DNA of 64,000 nucleotides from Salinarchaeum laminariae (GCF_023204835.1 NZ_CP096270.1:1054001-1118000), one strand, 5' to 3'. Counted from the first letter of the stretch, positions 27,570 to 36,902 are shown. Notes: a model not told the origin generated them from the letters alone. Made by a program: numbers and translations.

Positions 27570-28751
27570 ATGAGCGAACGCGAACACGCCGGCGACGCCG
27601 GCACGACGGGTGCGGTCGAGCGCCCCGAGAGCGAGGACGCCGTCGCCGAGCTCGAATCGGCGACGGCGGACTACCGCGCCGCGCAGGCCGCGATCGAGGA
27701 TATCGGCCGCGACACCCTCCACACGCTCGACGACCGGTACTGCACAGCCCGGGATCTCCTCGTGGAGTACCAGGACAAAGCGACCGACACCGGCGCCCAG
27801 GAGTTCCTCAACTTCGCGCAGTTCGAGCAGCGCTTCTCCACCCACGTCGAGGGGCTGGACGACGACCTTCCGCGTCGCGAGACGTTCGAGACTGCCCTCG
27901 AGGCGGTCGACAAGACCCGACTCAGCGAGGACGACTTCGACCGCGCACTCGACGCGCTCGATCCCGCCGCCGCGCTCGTCGAGCGGCTCGACGACGAGGA
28001 CGCCGCACGTGACCGCCTCGTCTCCGCGCTCACCGACGCTCGCAACGCCAGACAGGACCATTTGGACGCGATCGATCGCTGCGAGCGGCTCCTCGAACTC
28101 GGCGAGGCCGATCTCGACGCGCCAATCGAGGAGCTCCGGGAGCCCATCGAGACCTGGAACGACGCCGTCCGCGAGGCGATCGCCGACCTCCGAACCGACG
28201 CGCCCGCTCGCGAGCTGTTCGCCGTCTTCGAGAGCGCGGATCGCTACCCGCTGGTCGATCTCGACGCGCCGCCGGAACCCCTCGCCGACTACGTCGAGTC
28301 CGAGCCTCCGGGCGAGGAGTCCGTCGCCCGGCTGCTGGAGTACGCCGACTTCTCGCGCTCGAAGCTCGATCACTACGTAGACGATCCCAGCGCGTTCCGC
28401 AGCGCCGTCGCGACCGAGCGGACCTACCTGGAACGCCTCGACGCGGACGGCCTCACGATCGACTGGCCCCCGCCACCCGCCGAGGAAGTCCCGTGGCTCG
28501 TTCGGGAGCTCCGCGGAGTCGCAGCGGGCCTCGTCGACGACGAAGCGACCGCTGCGCTACGAGATCTCGTCGCGTCCGCACGGGACCAGGAGCGATACGA
28601 CCGCCTTCGTGACGCTGCCGTCGCCAGAGAGCAACTCGACGACGCGGATCGCGACCGGCTGGCTTCCGGTGCCGTCGAGACGGAGCTGGCCGACCACCGC
28701 GAGGCCGTCCAGCGACTCGACGACGCGATCGCGGACGCACCGGATCCCTGA
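27570..28751 (+). CDS. Long coiled-coil haloarchaeal protein (DUF7118-like)
   Basis: A 393-aa, highly acidic, almost entirely helical protein with heptad-like repeats throughout (VAELESATADYRAAQAAIED, LDDEDAARDRLVSALTDARN, LLELGEADLDAPIEELREPI). It has no signal peptide or membrane segment. It probably belongs to a haloarchaea-specific family of unknown function often found beside hisI (the family number is from memory). The short gap to hisI suggests co-transcription. The ATG at 27570 follows the hisI stop by 28 bases. Confidence 0.65.
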   Translation: MSEREHAGDAGTTGAVERPESEDAVAELESATADYRAAQAAIEDIGRDTLHTLDDRYCTARDLLVEYQDKATDTGAQEFLNFAQFEQRFSTHVEGLDDDLPRRETFETALEAVDKTRLSEDDFDRALDALDPAAALVERLDDEDAARDRLVSALTDARNARQDHLDAIDRCERLLELGEADLDAPIEELREPIETWNDAVREAIADLRTDAPARELFAVFESADRYPLVDLDAPPEPLADYVESEPPGEESVARLLEYADFSRSKLDHYVDDPSAFRSAVATERTYLERLDADGLTIDWPPPPAEEVPWLVRELRGVAAGLVDDEATAALRDLVASARDQERYDRLRDAAVAREQLDDADRDRLASGAVETELADHREAVQRLDDAIADAPDP

Positions 28752-28837
28752 TTGCCGGTACCGGTGCCATTAGCGGCGACGGCGCTCCCGTGCGCCCGAT
28801 CACAACGCCTTTTCGCTCCGACCTCCCCACTCTGGGT

Positions 28838-29242
28838 ATGACCACGATGCCCTGTGACGGCTGCACCCGTCGCGTCTCCGTCGCTGGCGGCATCGCGAAC
28901 CTCTGGAGCTTCGAGAAAGACACCACGGACGGGCTCACGCTCGAACTCGACGACGGCTCCGAGCACTTCCTCTGTTTCGAGTGCATGGACGACCTGCCCG
29001 AGGAGCCAACCGCCGCGGACGTCGCCGCCCTCCCCGAGCGGTCACAGGACGAGCCGATCGACCGCGGTGACGCGGTCCCAGAGCAGGACGGCGGTATTGG
29101 AGCGATCGGCGTCGGAATCGCAATAGGGGGCGGGGCTGGCGTCGCACTCGGACTGGCGATCGGCGATCTGGAGTACGGCTTTACGACCGGCGTCGCAGTC
29201 GGGTTTTTCGTCGCGCTGGCGGTGAAGAAGCTCCGTGGCTGA
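28838..29242 (+). CDS. Zinc-finger protein with C-terminal membrane hairpin
   Basis: A 134-aa protein. The N-terminus has a treble-clef pair, MPCDGCTRRV and LCFECMDDL (C-x2-C, about 38 residues, C-x2-C). A polar linker follows, then a glycine-rich hydrophobic stretch GIGVGIAIGGGAGVALGLAI and TTGVAVGFFVALAV that looks like a membrane hairpin, ending in a basic VKKLRG. It is thus likely a membrane-tethered metal-binding protein; partner and role unknown. ATG 28838 is preferred over 28790. Confidence 0.65.
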   Translation: MTTMPCDGCTRRVSVAGGIANLWSFEKDTTDGLTLELDDGSEHFLCFECMDDLPEEPTAADVAALPERSQDEPIDRGDAVPEQDGGIGAIGVGIAIGGGAGVALGLAIGDLEYGFTTGVAVGFFVALAVKKLRG

Positions 29243-29317
29243 GCGTACTGGGCGCGCCGAGTCGACGGGAAACGAAGGGGTCGAATCGAGGATCGTCGAC
29301 TGCCGAAAGCTCCCGAT

Positions 29318-30496
29318 TCAGAACTGCTGTTGGACGATCTCGAGCGTCTCTTCCCGATCGTCCCAGTCGACGAAGATCGCGACGGAAGTCGCGGAGGTGA
29401 TCAGGTCGCGGATGTTGATGTGCGCCTCGCCGAGTGGGTTCACGATGTCGGTGAGCACGCCGGGGCGGTTCGGAAGCTGTCCACCGGTCACCCGAATCAC
29501 TGCGACGTCGTCGGAGACCGTCACGCTGGAGAGGGGCTCCTGGGAGACGACCTCGTCGTGCAGCACCGCTTCAGCGGCCTCTGCCTGGGACTGATCGACG
29601 TAGTACGTGATCGAGTCCATGCCGGAGGCGACGGCGTCGACGTTGATCTCGTTCTCGCCCAGTGCGGTCGAGAGCCGCTGGAGGATGCCTGGGCTGTTGC
29701 GAATCGCTCGGCCGGCAACGGTCATACAGGAGAGCGCCTCCTCGCGCATGTCGACGAGATTCCGGAACTCGCCCTCGATGCGGGTGCCACCGCGGAGGAG
29801 ATCGCCGTGCTGGTAGTGGGTCACCCGGACGTCCATCCGGTCGTCCTTGTAGGCCAGCGCCGAGGGGGCGACGACCTCCGCGCCGCGGAAGGAGAGGTTT
29901 CGCAGTTCGTCGACGGTGATCTCGCCGACGTTCCGCGCGCCTTCGACCACGGTCGGGTCGCCGGTCATGACGCCCTCGACGTCGGTGACGATCACGACCT
30001 CGTCGGCGTTCATGTACTTGCCCAGCATGACCGCCGTGGTGTCCGAGCCGCCGCGTCCGAGCGTGGTCACGTCGCCGTCGTGGGTCTCCGCGAGGAATCC
30101 CGTAATCACCGGGACGACGCCGTCCATGACGGCCGCAAGCGCTTGCGCGGCCTCCTGGGTCTTCTCGACGTCGAGTTCGCCGTGCACGTCGGTGATTACT
30201 GGCCAGAGTTCCGAGCCGGGCTCCAGAAACATCGCGTCGACGCCGCGGGAGGCGAGCGCGGCCTTGAGCATCCGGACGGAGGTCCGCTCGCCCATGCTGA
30301 CGATCTGGGCGCGGTCGGCCTGATCGGTATCGAAGGTGATGTCCTCGAGGAGGTCGTCGGTCGTGCTCCCCATCGCGCTCGCGACGACGGCGACCTCGTG
30401 GCCCTCTTCGACGGCCGCAGCGACCGTGTCGGCGGCGCGTTCGATCCGGTCACCCGTCCCGAGACTGGTCCCGCCGAACTTCGCGACTACGCGCAT
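29318..30496 (-). CDS. lysC: Aspartate kinase
   Basis: A 392-aa enzyme phosphorylating aspartate at the entry of the Lys/Thr/Met pathway. The N-terminal MRVVAKFGGTSLGTG carries the KFGGTS ATP motif; GRGGSDTTAVMLGKYM and VVIVTDVEGVMTGDP are further kinase blocks. Two C-terminal ACT domains (about residues 240-390: CMTVAGRAIRNSPGILQRL and VIRVTGGQLPNRPGVLTDI) suggest feedback control by an amino acid, usually lysine or threonine. The length is short compared with bacterial enzymes but typical for haloarchaea. Monocistronic. Confidence 0.94.
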   Translation of the reverse strand: MRVVAKFGGTSLGTGDRIERAADTVAAAVEEGHEVAVVASAMGSTTDDLLEDITFDTDQADRAQIVSMGERTSVRMLKAALASRGVDAMFLEPGSELWPVITDVHGELDVEKTQEAAQALAAVMDGVVPVITGFLAETHDGDVTTLGRGGSDTTAVMLGKYMNADEVVIVTDVEGVMTGDPTVVEGARNVGEITVDELRNLSFRGAEVVAPSALAYKDDRMDVRVTHYQHGDLLRGGTRIEGEFRNLVDMREEALSCMTVAGRAIRNSPGILQRLSTALGENEINVDAVASGMDSITYYVDQSQAEAAEAVLHDEVVSQEPLSSVTVSDDVAVIRVTGGQLPNRPGVLTDIVNPLGEAHINIRDLITSATSVAIFVDWDDREETLEIVQQQF

Positions 30497-30613
30497 ACTA
30501 CCACCGAAACCGTGCGTACCGTGCTCATGGGCTCCCGTATCCCGGGGGCCGGCATAACCCTGTCCATCCCGCGCCTCCAGGCACCGCTATCGACCGACGA
30601 CGTCCAGTGGAGA

Positions 30614-31819
30614 TCAGTTTTCGGCGTTCTCGTCGGCTGCCGTCGGCCGGCCCGGTTCGTCGCCGGGTGCATCCCGTGACTCGCCTGCCCCGTCGGCATC
30701 GGTGCCGTCCTGTGGACCGTCGCCGGCGTCAACGTCCTGATCCTTTGAATCGGGGGCCTGTTCGCCGGTCTCGACCTGGTCGGCGTCGGGATCGCTGCGC
30801 TGGGCCCCGCGTTTCTCGATTTCGGCCTGCGGGTCGAACGGGACGAGCCCGCGGCCTGCGGTGAACTCGTAGGCGATCCAGCGCTGATAGCTAAGGACGC
30901 CGTCGAGCTTCCGGACGCGGAGCCGCTTGAGAAGTCCGTCGTCGACGATCTCGCCGTCGAGCTTGCAATCGAGGATACCGTCGGCGACGTAGGCGAGGTC
31001 GTGTGGGAAGGCGTCGGCGTCGCCGCCGTAGGTCGCGCCCGCGAAGACGGGGACGAACCGTGCCTTGCAGACGTCGGCGCGGACGTCCTTCACGAAGTCG
31101 TAGGCCTGGACCGGCTGGACGAGCGTGCCGAACTCCGTCAACGAGTCGATCACGACGATGCCGCACTCGACCATCCGCTCGGTGCCGGGATCCTCGCCGG
31201 CATTGACCGCGTTCCGTGCGGCGACGCCGTCGCCGTCGAGGGCGCTCTCGAGCTTGTTGGTCACCTCCTCGACGTCCGTGGGGTCCCGGACCTGCTCGGT
31301 CGCGGGTGCGACGGCGTCCGCGAGGTGGGTGTTCCAGGGGCTCCCATCCCTGCCGCGACCGCCACGGTCGGCCATCCGGTAGCTGAAGCAGTCCACGACC
31401 CGGAGCTGGCCGGATTCGAGGTAGGGAAGCACGTTCCAGTCCAGCGTGACGAACCGCTCGACGACGGCCGCGGGTGGCTCCTGAAACGTCACCAGCACGG
31501 CCGGCTCTCCGCGCTGGAGCGCCCGCCAGACGAGCTCGGCTTGCAGCGCACCGGCACGCGTGCCGGCCTGCGCCGAACAGAGCACGAACGCGTTCCGGGG
31601 ACAGCCCTGAGGCAGCACCGAGTCGATGGCTGCGACGCCGGGATCGAACCGCCGATGGCCGTGGTAGCGGGTGAACACCCGATCGGCGTCGAGCATCGCC
31701 TCTCGGCAGTGCTCGGAACAGAAGACGTACTGCTCTCCGCCGATCTCGGCCGTGACCGTGCCAGCCGGTCGCGGGAGCCGACAGAAATCACAGAACGCGG
31801 GGCTGGACTCGTCGCTCAT
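30614..31819 (-). CDS. TRASH-domain protein fused to a KaiC/RecA-like ATPase fold
   Basis: A 401-aa protein. The N-terminus is a TRASH/YHS-like treble clef: FCDFCRLPRPAGTV then YVFCSEHCREAML. The middle 270 residues follow the KaiC/RecA-like 'HTR-like protein' pattern of haloarchaea: FDPGVAAIDSVLPQG, FVLCSAQAGTRAG (where Walker A should be, but lacking GKT), and CGIVVIDSLTEFG (Walker B-like). The last 70 residues are a disordered acidic tail. The degenerate P-loop suggests it does not hydrolyse ATP in the usual way. ATG 31819 or 31825 are both possible. Function unknown; possibly a sensor or regulator. Confidence 0.72.
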   Translation of the reverse strand: MSDESSPAFCDFCRLPRPAGTVTAEIGGEQYVFCSEHCREAMLDADRVFTRYHGHRRFDPGVAAIDSVLPQGCPRNAFVLCSAQAGTRAGALQAELVWRALQRGEPAVLVTFQEPPAAVVERFVTLDWNVLPYLESGQLRVVDCFSYRMADRGGRGRDGSPWNTHLADAVAPATEQVRDPTDVEEVTNKLESALDGDGVAARNAVNAGEDPGTERMVECGIVVIDSLTEFGTLVQPVQAYDFVKDVRADVCKARFVPVFAGATYGGDADAFPHDLAYVADGILDCKLDGEIVDDGLLKRLRVRKLDGVLSYQRWIAYEFTAGRGLVPFDPQAEIEKRGAQRSDPDADQVETGEQAPDSKDQDVDAGDGPQDGTDADGAGESRDAPGDEPGRPTAADENAEN

Positions 31820-31999
31820 ACCCATCGGCTAACGATCGCCCGGGACAAAAACAGTGTGGCGCTCTCTGGAGGCGCTGGTGGCCACTGGCCGAGTGTTGCG
31901 GACGCTCTCTCCACGCGGTGATCTCTCACCCGCCTGCACGCTCCGTGGTGTGGTACAGCGGCACAGACTTTTAGCCGCCTGACTCATTACGGGCTAGTA

Positions 32000-32425
32000 A
32001 TGCAGGTTCGCGACGCCGTCGAGGACGACGCGGCGGCGATGGCGGCCATCGCCGACGCGCCCCAGGACGTGATGCGGAATCTGGTCCACGACCGGACGGT
32101 CCGCGTCGCCGAACCCGACATCGTCGACGCCGATCCCAACGCCGATGCCGCGGGCACGGATCCCCAGCTACTCGGGTTCGTGAGCTTCGACGCCAAGCAG
32201 GACGCCGTCCACGTCACGCAGCTCGACGGCACCGACGACGCCTGCGAACTGCTGCTCTCCGAGCCGATCCGCTTTGCCGAGCGCGAGCGGATGATTGTCG
32301 AACTCCTCGTCCCCGAGGCGAACGACGGGGTCGCGGCAGCGGCGCGGAGTCAGGGGTTCGACGACGTCGGCTCTGGCCCGCGGTTCGAAGGCGTGCAGAC
32401 GACGCGCTACCGACTCGAACCGTAG
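32000..32425 (+). CDS. GNAT-like haloarchaeal protein
   Basis: A 141-aa protein with the layout of small GNAT acetyltransferases: N-terminal MQVRDAVEDDAAAMAAIADAP, a strand pair (LLGFVSFDAKQDAVHVTQL) and a late helix (ANDGVAAAARSQGFDDVG) matching the usual final 'A-x-x-L-x-x-x-G-F'. The acetyl-CoA P-loop Q/R-x-x-G-x-G/A is not obvious, so it may be inactive or only distantly related. A TATA-like TTTTAGCCGCC lies about 30 bases upstream and the leader is very short. Confidence 0.6.
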   Translation: MQVRDAVEDDAAAMAAIADAPQDVMRNLVHDRTVRVAEPDIVDADPNADAAGTDPQLLGFVSFDAKQDAVHVTQLDGTDDACELLLSEPIRFAERERMIVELLVPEANDGVAAAARSQGFDDVGSGPRFEGVQTTRYRLEP

Positions 32426-32485
32426 GTCGGAGGACGTCCGCGCCAGCGCTCTGTCACGCCGTCGTCGCCGTCGGCCAGGACTGCC

Positions 32486-33172
32486 TCAATCACCCAGGAG
32501 CGAGCTGAGCGACCGCGAGCGGACGCCGCACTCGCTGGCGTACTCGCAGGGCTCGCATTTGGCGTCGTTCTCGATGCGGCTCGGCGGGCCGTCGAGCGAC
32601 GCGGCCGACCGGAGCGCCTCGCGGTACGCGGCTTTCCGCCGGGTCGTGAGGTCGATCGTCCGAACGACGCCGTGCGTGGGATACTCGACGACGGCGGACT
32701 CGACCGGTCGCTGTCGCTCCCAGGCTAGCGCCTTCGCGGCCGCCACCGCCTGGACGGAGTGGGGTTTCCAGACGCCGGCATCAGGTGGATCCCCCGGCGA
32801 GACGATCGACGGCCTCGGCGGGTCCCCGAGCACCTTGTGGGCGATGCCGTGGCACTCTCTCCCCGTCAGGTAGACGTTGCGAGCCGTCGGATCCACCAGA
32901 TCCTCCCAGCAGTCGAGACGGTCACGAGCCCGCTCGAGAGTGCGCCGGTAACGCGGCGGTGGTTCGTCGATCGGTAGCTCTCGAAGCGTCGCGTCGTCGG
33001 CCGCCAGCAGATCGGGGTAGCAGGTCGCGAGGTCGCGGCGTTCTGCGACGCTCTCCGGCGGCTCTCGATCCGGCTCACGACGCCGGTAGTAGAGCTTTCG
33101 CGGGCAGTAGGCGGCGATCCGGAGGTCGCTGAATGCGACGGGCATGGGGGCCTTCGCCGCGGAATCGGTCAT
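32486..33172 (-). CDS. Stand-alone Cas4-like (RecB-type) Fe-S protein, apparently catalytically degenerate
   Basis: A 228-aa protein with the Cas4/DUF83 frame. An N-terminal cysteine lies in FSDLRIAAYCPRKLYYRR (C23). The C-terminal cysteine trio KCEPCEYASEC (C206, C209, C215) completes a likely 4Fe-4S site. The nuclease core should show G-x-x-D ... E-x-K, but here the corresponding text is RECHGIAHKVLG and PSIVSPGDPPDAGVWKPHSV, with no clear Asp or E-x-K. The QAVAAAKALAWE helix after it resembles the RecB motif helix. There is no CRISPR array or other cas gene nearby. ATG 33172 is chosen because upstream codons are non-coding in character. Confidence 0.68.
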   Translation of the reverse strand: MTDSAAKAPMPVAFSDLRIAAYCPRKLYYRRREPDREPPESVAERRDLATCYPDLLAADDATLRELPIDEPPPRYRRTLERARDRLDCWEDLVDPTARNVYLTGRECHGIAHKVLGDPPRPSIVSPGDPPDAGVWKPHSVQAVAAAKALAWERQRPVESAVVEYPTHGVVRTIDLTTRRKAAYREALRSAASLDGPPSRIENDAKCEPCEYASECGVRSRSLSSLLGD

Positions 33173-33329
33173 AAAGGTGTGGCCGGCGCGGCGGTTGCGG
33201 TGGTTGCGGGTGCTGGCTGTGCTGCGGGAGCTGCAGTGGTTGTGTGGTCCAAGCGTACGCGAGCGAAGCGAGCGTTTCACCGTACCGAACGAGCGGAGCG
33301 AGTGAGGTGCGGCCTTTTTTGGTCCAGAT

Positions 33330-33391
33330 TTTTTTCGCGGAGGGTTCCCGTAGCGAGCCGGAGGCTCGCGAGGAAACCCTCCGCGAAAAAA
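33330..33391. repeat. Long perfect inverted repeat with nested stem
   Basis: Arms TTTTTTCGCGGAGGGTT (33330-33346) and AACCCTCCGCGAAAAAA (33375-33391) are perfectly complementary over 17 bp. A second perfect stem, GCGAGCC-GGA-GGCTCGC (33353-33369), is nested inside. It lies seven bases after the cmi4 stop. The T-run is on the 5' side of the stem on either strand, so it does not look like a standard terminator. The preceding 33,250-33,310 contains GAGCGAAGCGAGC-type GC-rich repeats. Confidence 0.7.
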
Positions 33392-33397
33392 GGTGGG

Positions 33398-34000
33398 CTA
33401 GAATGAAACGTCCGTCTCCATCCCCTCGGTCGCGTCGTCGAGGCCGTCCTGGCGGGCTTCCTGCGTCATGGGGCCCGCGAGGTCGGCGTCGCCGAGGATG
33501 GAGTCGAACTCGTCGCGGTAGCGGTCGTTCGCGCGGCGCGATTCGTCCTGGGCAGCCACGACGCGTCGATAGCGCCGGATCGTCGACTCGCTGACGTCGA
33601 ACTCGTCGGCGAGGTCGCTGGTGGCGACCGACTCGTCGCCGGCGACCCGGCGTCGGAACGACTCGACGTCGAACGGCGCGTCGAGATCGCGGTCGCGAAA
33701 CAGGTGGAGATCGAGCCGGGCGCGGAACACGGTTCGGCGCTCGACGTCGAGTTCGCGGGCGAGCTCTGCGTCGCTCGCGCCGTCGTAGAAGGAGAGCGCG
33801 AGCTCACAGAGCTGCCCGTCGGTGAGATCGGTCTCGAACTCGTAGCGGTCGTGCATCTCCGCGACGAGATCGGCGAGCCGATCGCGCGCCTGCTCGTCGT
33901 CCGTGAGGGAACCCTTGGTGGCGGCCTGGGACTCGGTGACGGTGTCGGAGTCCGTGACGTCCATGAAGATGTCACGGAGTTCCTCCGTTTTCTCGTCCAT
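33398..34000 (-). CDS. cmi4: Conditioned medium-induced protein 4 (HTH protein)
   Basis: A 200-aa soluble protein. The N-terminus MDEKTEELRDIFMDVTDSDT is characteristic of haloarchaeal Cmi4, first described as induced by conditioned medium. Two helix-turn-helix-like regions are visible: LALSFYDGASDAELARELDV (residues 68-87) and SVATSDLADEFDVSESTIRR (about 123-142), separated by RTVFRARLDLHLFRDRDLD. It probably binds DNA; targets are not known. It ends beside a long inverted repeat. A TATA-like CATATAG lies just upstream at about 34,034 (minus strand). Confidence 0.82.
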   Translation of the reverse strand: MDEKTEELRDIFMDVTDSDTVTESQAATKGSLTDDEQARDRLADLVAEMHDRYEFETDLTDGQLCELALSFYDGASDAELARELDVERRTVFRARLDLHLFRDRDLDAPFDVESFRRRVAGDESVATSDLADEFDVSESTIRRYRRVVAAQDESRRANDRYRDEFDSILGDADLAGPMTQEARQDGLDDATEGMETDVSF

Positions 34001-34225
34001 GGGGGTAGGCAGGTATCTGCGCCCGATGCCCTATATGTCTTCTGCAGGACCGGCGAACCTGCCGGGGATCAGTATGCACGAATGGGGAGTTCTGGCCGGA
34101 ATTTCGAACGAACACTGTCCTCATCACGGAGATAGTGTTCCCGAGGGACGCATCGACGGTGCAGAGTGGTCGGTCGCGGGTCGGGCGCAGTTGTCCACTC
34201 GTCGCTCTCGAACGTGCGTTCCGGT

Positions 34226-36724
34226 CTATTCCCCGCCGCTACCGGCGTCCGTTCCGTCCGACGCCTCACCGTCGGCGTCCGACGAGTATGACTCGCCCTC
34301 CGCATCTCCCTCGTCGTCCGCATCCTCAGCAGCGTCACGGTCCTCGAGGTCGAGCGCCTCGACGAGGAGTTCGGCGACGTCCACGACGTCGAGGTCGTCT
34401 TCGAAGTCGCCGGTCTTGCGGCCGTCTTCGAACATCGTCGTACAGAGCGGGCAGGCCACGACGAACTTCTCGACGGCAGCGCCGGCGGCCGTATCCTGAT
34501 TCGCCTCGCGGAGGCGCTCCTCGCTGGGTTTGGTCTCTTCGTCGTGTTCGGTCCAGACGCCCCCGCCACCGCCGCCACAGCAGAAGGAATCCGAGCGATT
34601 CCTCGGCATCTCGTGCAGGTCACAGCCGGCGGCGGTCAGCAGATCGCGCGGCGGCTCGTAGACGCCGTTGTACCGCCCGAGGTGGCAGGGGTCGTGGAAG
34701 GTGACGGTGTAGTCGAGTTCGTCGCCGTCGAGCCCGAGGTCGCCACGGGCCTGCAGATCGGCGAGCACCTGCGTCCAGTGTTTGACGTCGATCTCGCCGT
34801 CGGCGTTCCAGTGCTCGTCGTACTCGAAGGGCATCACCGGGTCGTCCGCAAACTCGCCGAAGTCGACCTCCGGGTACTCGTTTTTGATCGTATTGAACGA
34901 GTGGGGATCGGTGCAGACGACCGTCTCGAACTCGCAGTCTTCGAACGTCTCGACGTGGTGGCCGGCGAGCTCGAGGAAGAGGAACTCCTCGCCGATCCGT
35001 CGGATGTCGTTGCCGTCCATCTTCTCGTCGTCGTAGACGATCCCCCAGTCGACGCCCGCGGCGTCGAACAGCTTCGCCAGCGAGCGCGCGACCTGCTTGT
35101 TCCGGTCGTCGTAGCTCGGGAAGTCGCCGACGTACCAGAGGAACTCGACGGACTCCTCCCGTGCGTCGGTGGGGTCGACGTCGAGGGGATCTGCCCAGTT
35201 CGCACGCTTGCTCTGGGACTCGCCGAAGCTGTTGCCCTTCTGCATGACGTCCTGGAAGACGTCCTGGACGTTCGGGTCGACGGCGCCCTCGTCGACGAGC
35301 TGGCGGTTCATCCGCGTGAACGACGTGAGGTGCTCGATCTCGACCGGACAGGCGTCCATGCAGGCCATGCAGGCCATGCAAGACTCCATCGCGTCCCGAT
35401 CGATGACGGCGTCGTCGGCGTCGGGCTCGACCGGCTCGCGGTTCGTGCCAGCCGTGGTCGGTCCGTGCTCGGGGATCCCTGGTTCGGGGTCGCCGGTTTC
35501 GGCGCTCGCGTCCGCCGCGACAGCGCCGCCGTCAGTACGCGCCCCGCCGTCCGTCCGGAGTCCGTCGAACTCCCCGACGATCGGCCGTTCGGGGCCGCCG
35601 TCCTCCAGCGACTTGCGGTAGTTCTTGAGGTCGAGGATCACGTTCCGGGGGTCGAGCGACCGACCGGAGGCGTTCGCCGGACAGACCGAGGAACAGCGAC
35701 CGCAGTTCGTACAGGCGTCCTGATCGAGCTGTTCCTTCCAGGTGAAGTGGTCGACGTCGGTGGCGTTCTCGTGGTCGAGGTCGGCCGGAATGCCGGGGAG
35801 GCGGGCACCCGCCTTGTCGTCTTGGGTGACGACGTTCGCGTAGGAAGAGAGCATGTGGAACGCCTTGAAGTACGGAATCAGCGCGATGAACGCGAGCGCG
35901 TGGATGGCGTGGACCCACCAGATAGCGGGGTAGATCGCCGTGGCGTCGCTCGCGCTCATCCCCGCGGATTCGAACGCCACCGCGAGCCCGTAGCCGACGA
36001 AGCTCACGACCTCGAAGTCGGGGATGCCGCGACCGAGGATTCCCAGCCCTTCCAGCAGAAAGCCGCCGACGCCGAGGACGAACAGCGTCCAGACGAAGGC
36101 GTCGTCGGCCACGGAGACGCGTGGACCCCACAGGCGCTCGCTTCGGACCCAGTAGCGGCGGTACATCGCCATCGCCACCCCGACGACGAACAGGAGGCCC
36201 ATCGCGTCCATCACGACCTCGTAGGCGCGGTAGAAGTCGCCGGTCCAGAAGGACGTGTCCATGAGCGGCTGGACGACGTCCATGTCCACCGCGAGGATGG
36301 AGGTGCCGACGAACAGGGTGAGGAAGCCCCAGAGCAGGAAGGTGTGCATCACGCCCGCGTACGGATCGCGATCGAACAGCGGCTCGTTCGAGCCGATCGA
36401 TCTGGTTGCGGTCAGAATCCGCCCGGGGAGATTGGCCAGTCGCTCCTGGGGATCCGACCGTCCGCCGGTGATCCGGCCGATGCGGAGATAGAGCCCCCGG
36501 AGGAAGATCGCGATCGCGATCGCCGCGAACACGTAGAAGAGAATCTCGCCGATGTGACTAACCTCGAAGAAGGTCGGGCGCGTCACCTCGTCGCCGGACT
36601 GCAGCGGGGCGATCGCCACGCTGGCGTCGGCCAGCGCCGCCAACGGTCCCGAGGAACCGACGCCGGCCGACGCGACATCGACGGTCGCAGCCAATCGCCC
36701 TCCGCTTGCGTACCCGTCTATCAT
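34226..36724 (-). CDS. Membrane cytochrome-b-type / 4Fe-4S / CCG-domain oxidoreductase (HdrDE-like)
   Basis: An 832-aa fusion. Residues 45-290 hold a NarI-type cytochrome b domain with several helices (ILFYVFAAIAIAIFLRGLYL, MHTFLLWGFLTLFVGTSILA) and His residues suitable for heme (VMHTF, WWVHAIHAL). Two 4Fe-4S ferredoxin motifs follow, CTNCGRCSSVCPAN and CMACMACMDACPVE, separated by a disordered insert of about 90 residues. The C-terminal 300 residues contain the two CCG (heterodisulfide reductase) blocks, HDPCHLGRY...RSDSFCCGGGGGG and VVACPLCTTMF. It probably passes electrons between a soluble donor and the quinone pool; the donor is unknown. Acidic tail at the end. Confidence 0.88.
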   Translation of the reverse strand: MIDGYASGGRLAATVDVASAGVGSSGPLAALADASVAIAPLQSGDEVTRPTFFEVSHIGEILFYVFAAIAIAIFLRGLYLRIGRITGGRSDPQERLANLPGRILTATRSIGSNEPLFDRDPYAGVMHTFLLWGFLTLFVGTSILAVDMDVVQPLMDTSFWTGDFYRAYEVVMDAMGLLFVVGVAMAMYRRYWVRSERLWGPRVSVADDAFVWTLFVLGVGGFLLEGLGILGRGIPDFEVVSFVGYGLAVAFESAGMSASDATAIYPAIWWVHAIHALAFIALIPYFKAFHMLSSYANVVTQDDKAGARLPGIPADLDHENATDVDHFTWKEQLDQDACTNCGRCSSVCPANASGRSLDPRNVILDLKNYRKSLEDGGPERPIVGEFDGLRTDGGARTDGGAVAADASAETGDPEPGIPEHGPTTAGTNREPVEPDADDAVIDRDAMESCMACMACMDACPVEIEHLTSFTRMNRQLVDEGAVDPNVQDVFQDVMQKGNSFGESQSKRANWADPLDVDPTDAREESVEFLWYVGDFPSYDDRNKQVARSLAKLFDAAGVDWGIVYDDEKMDGNDIRRIGEEFLFLELAGHHVETFEDCEFETVVCTDPHSFNTIKNEYPEVDFGEFADDPVMPFEYDEHWNADGEIDVKHWTQVLADLQARGDLGLDGDELDYTVTFHDPCHLGRYNGVYEPPRDLLTAAGCDLHEMPRNRSDSFCCGGGGGGVWTEHDEETKPSEERLREANQDTAAGAAVEKFVVACPLCTTMFEDGRKTGDFEDDLDVVDVAELLVEALDLEDRDAAEDADDEGDAEGESYSSDADGEASDGTDAGSGGE

Positions 36725-36902
36725 GATTCCACACGCGGTGCGCCGTGGCTTAAAAGTTCGCACCGACTCGGACGTACCCCGCCACCCTCCTGCGATAATT
36801 TACAATTCGTTCCGAGTTGTAACGGCGGCGCGATCACTGACTCTTCGACTTCGCTCTCTCGTCCTGCCACCGCTCAACGACCGCGTCGGCGCTCGCCGTT
36901 CG

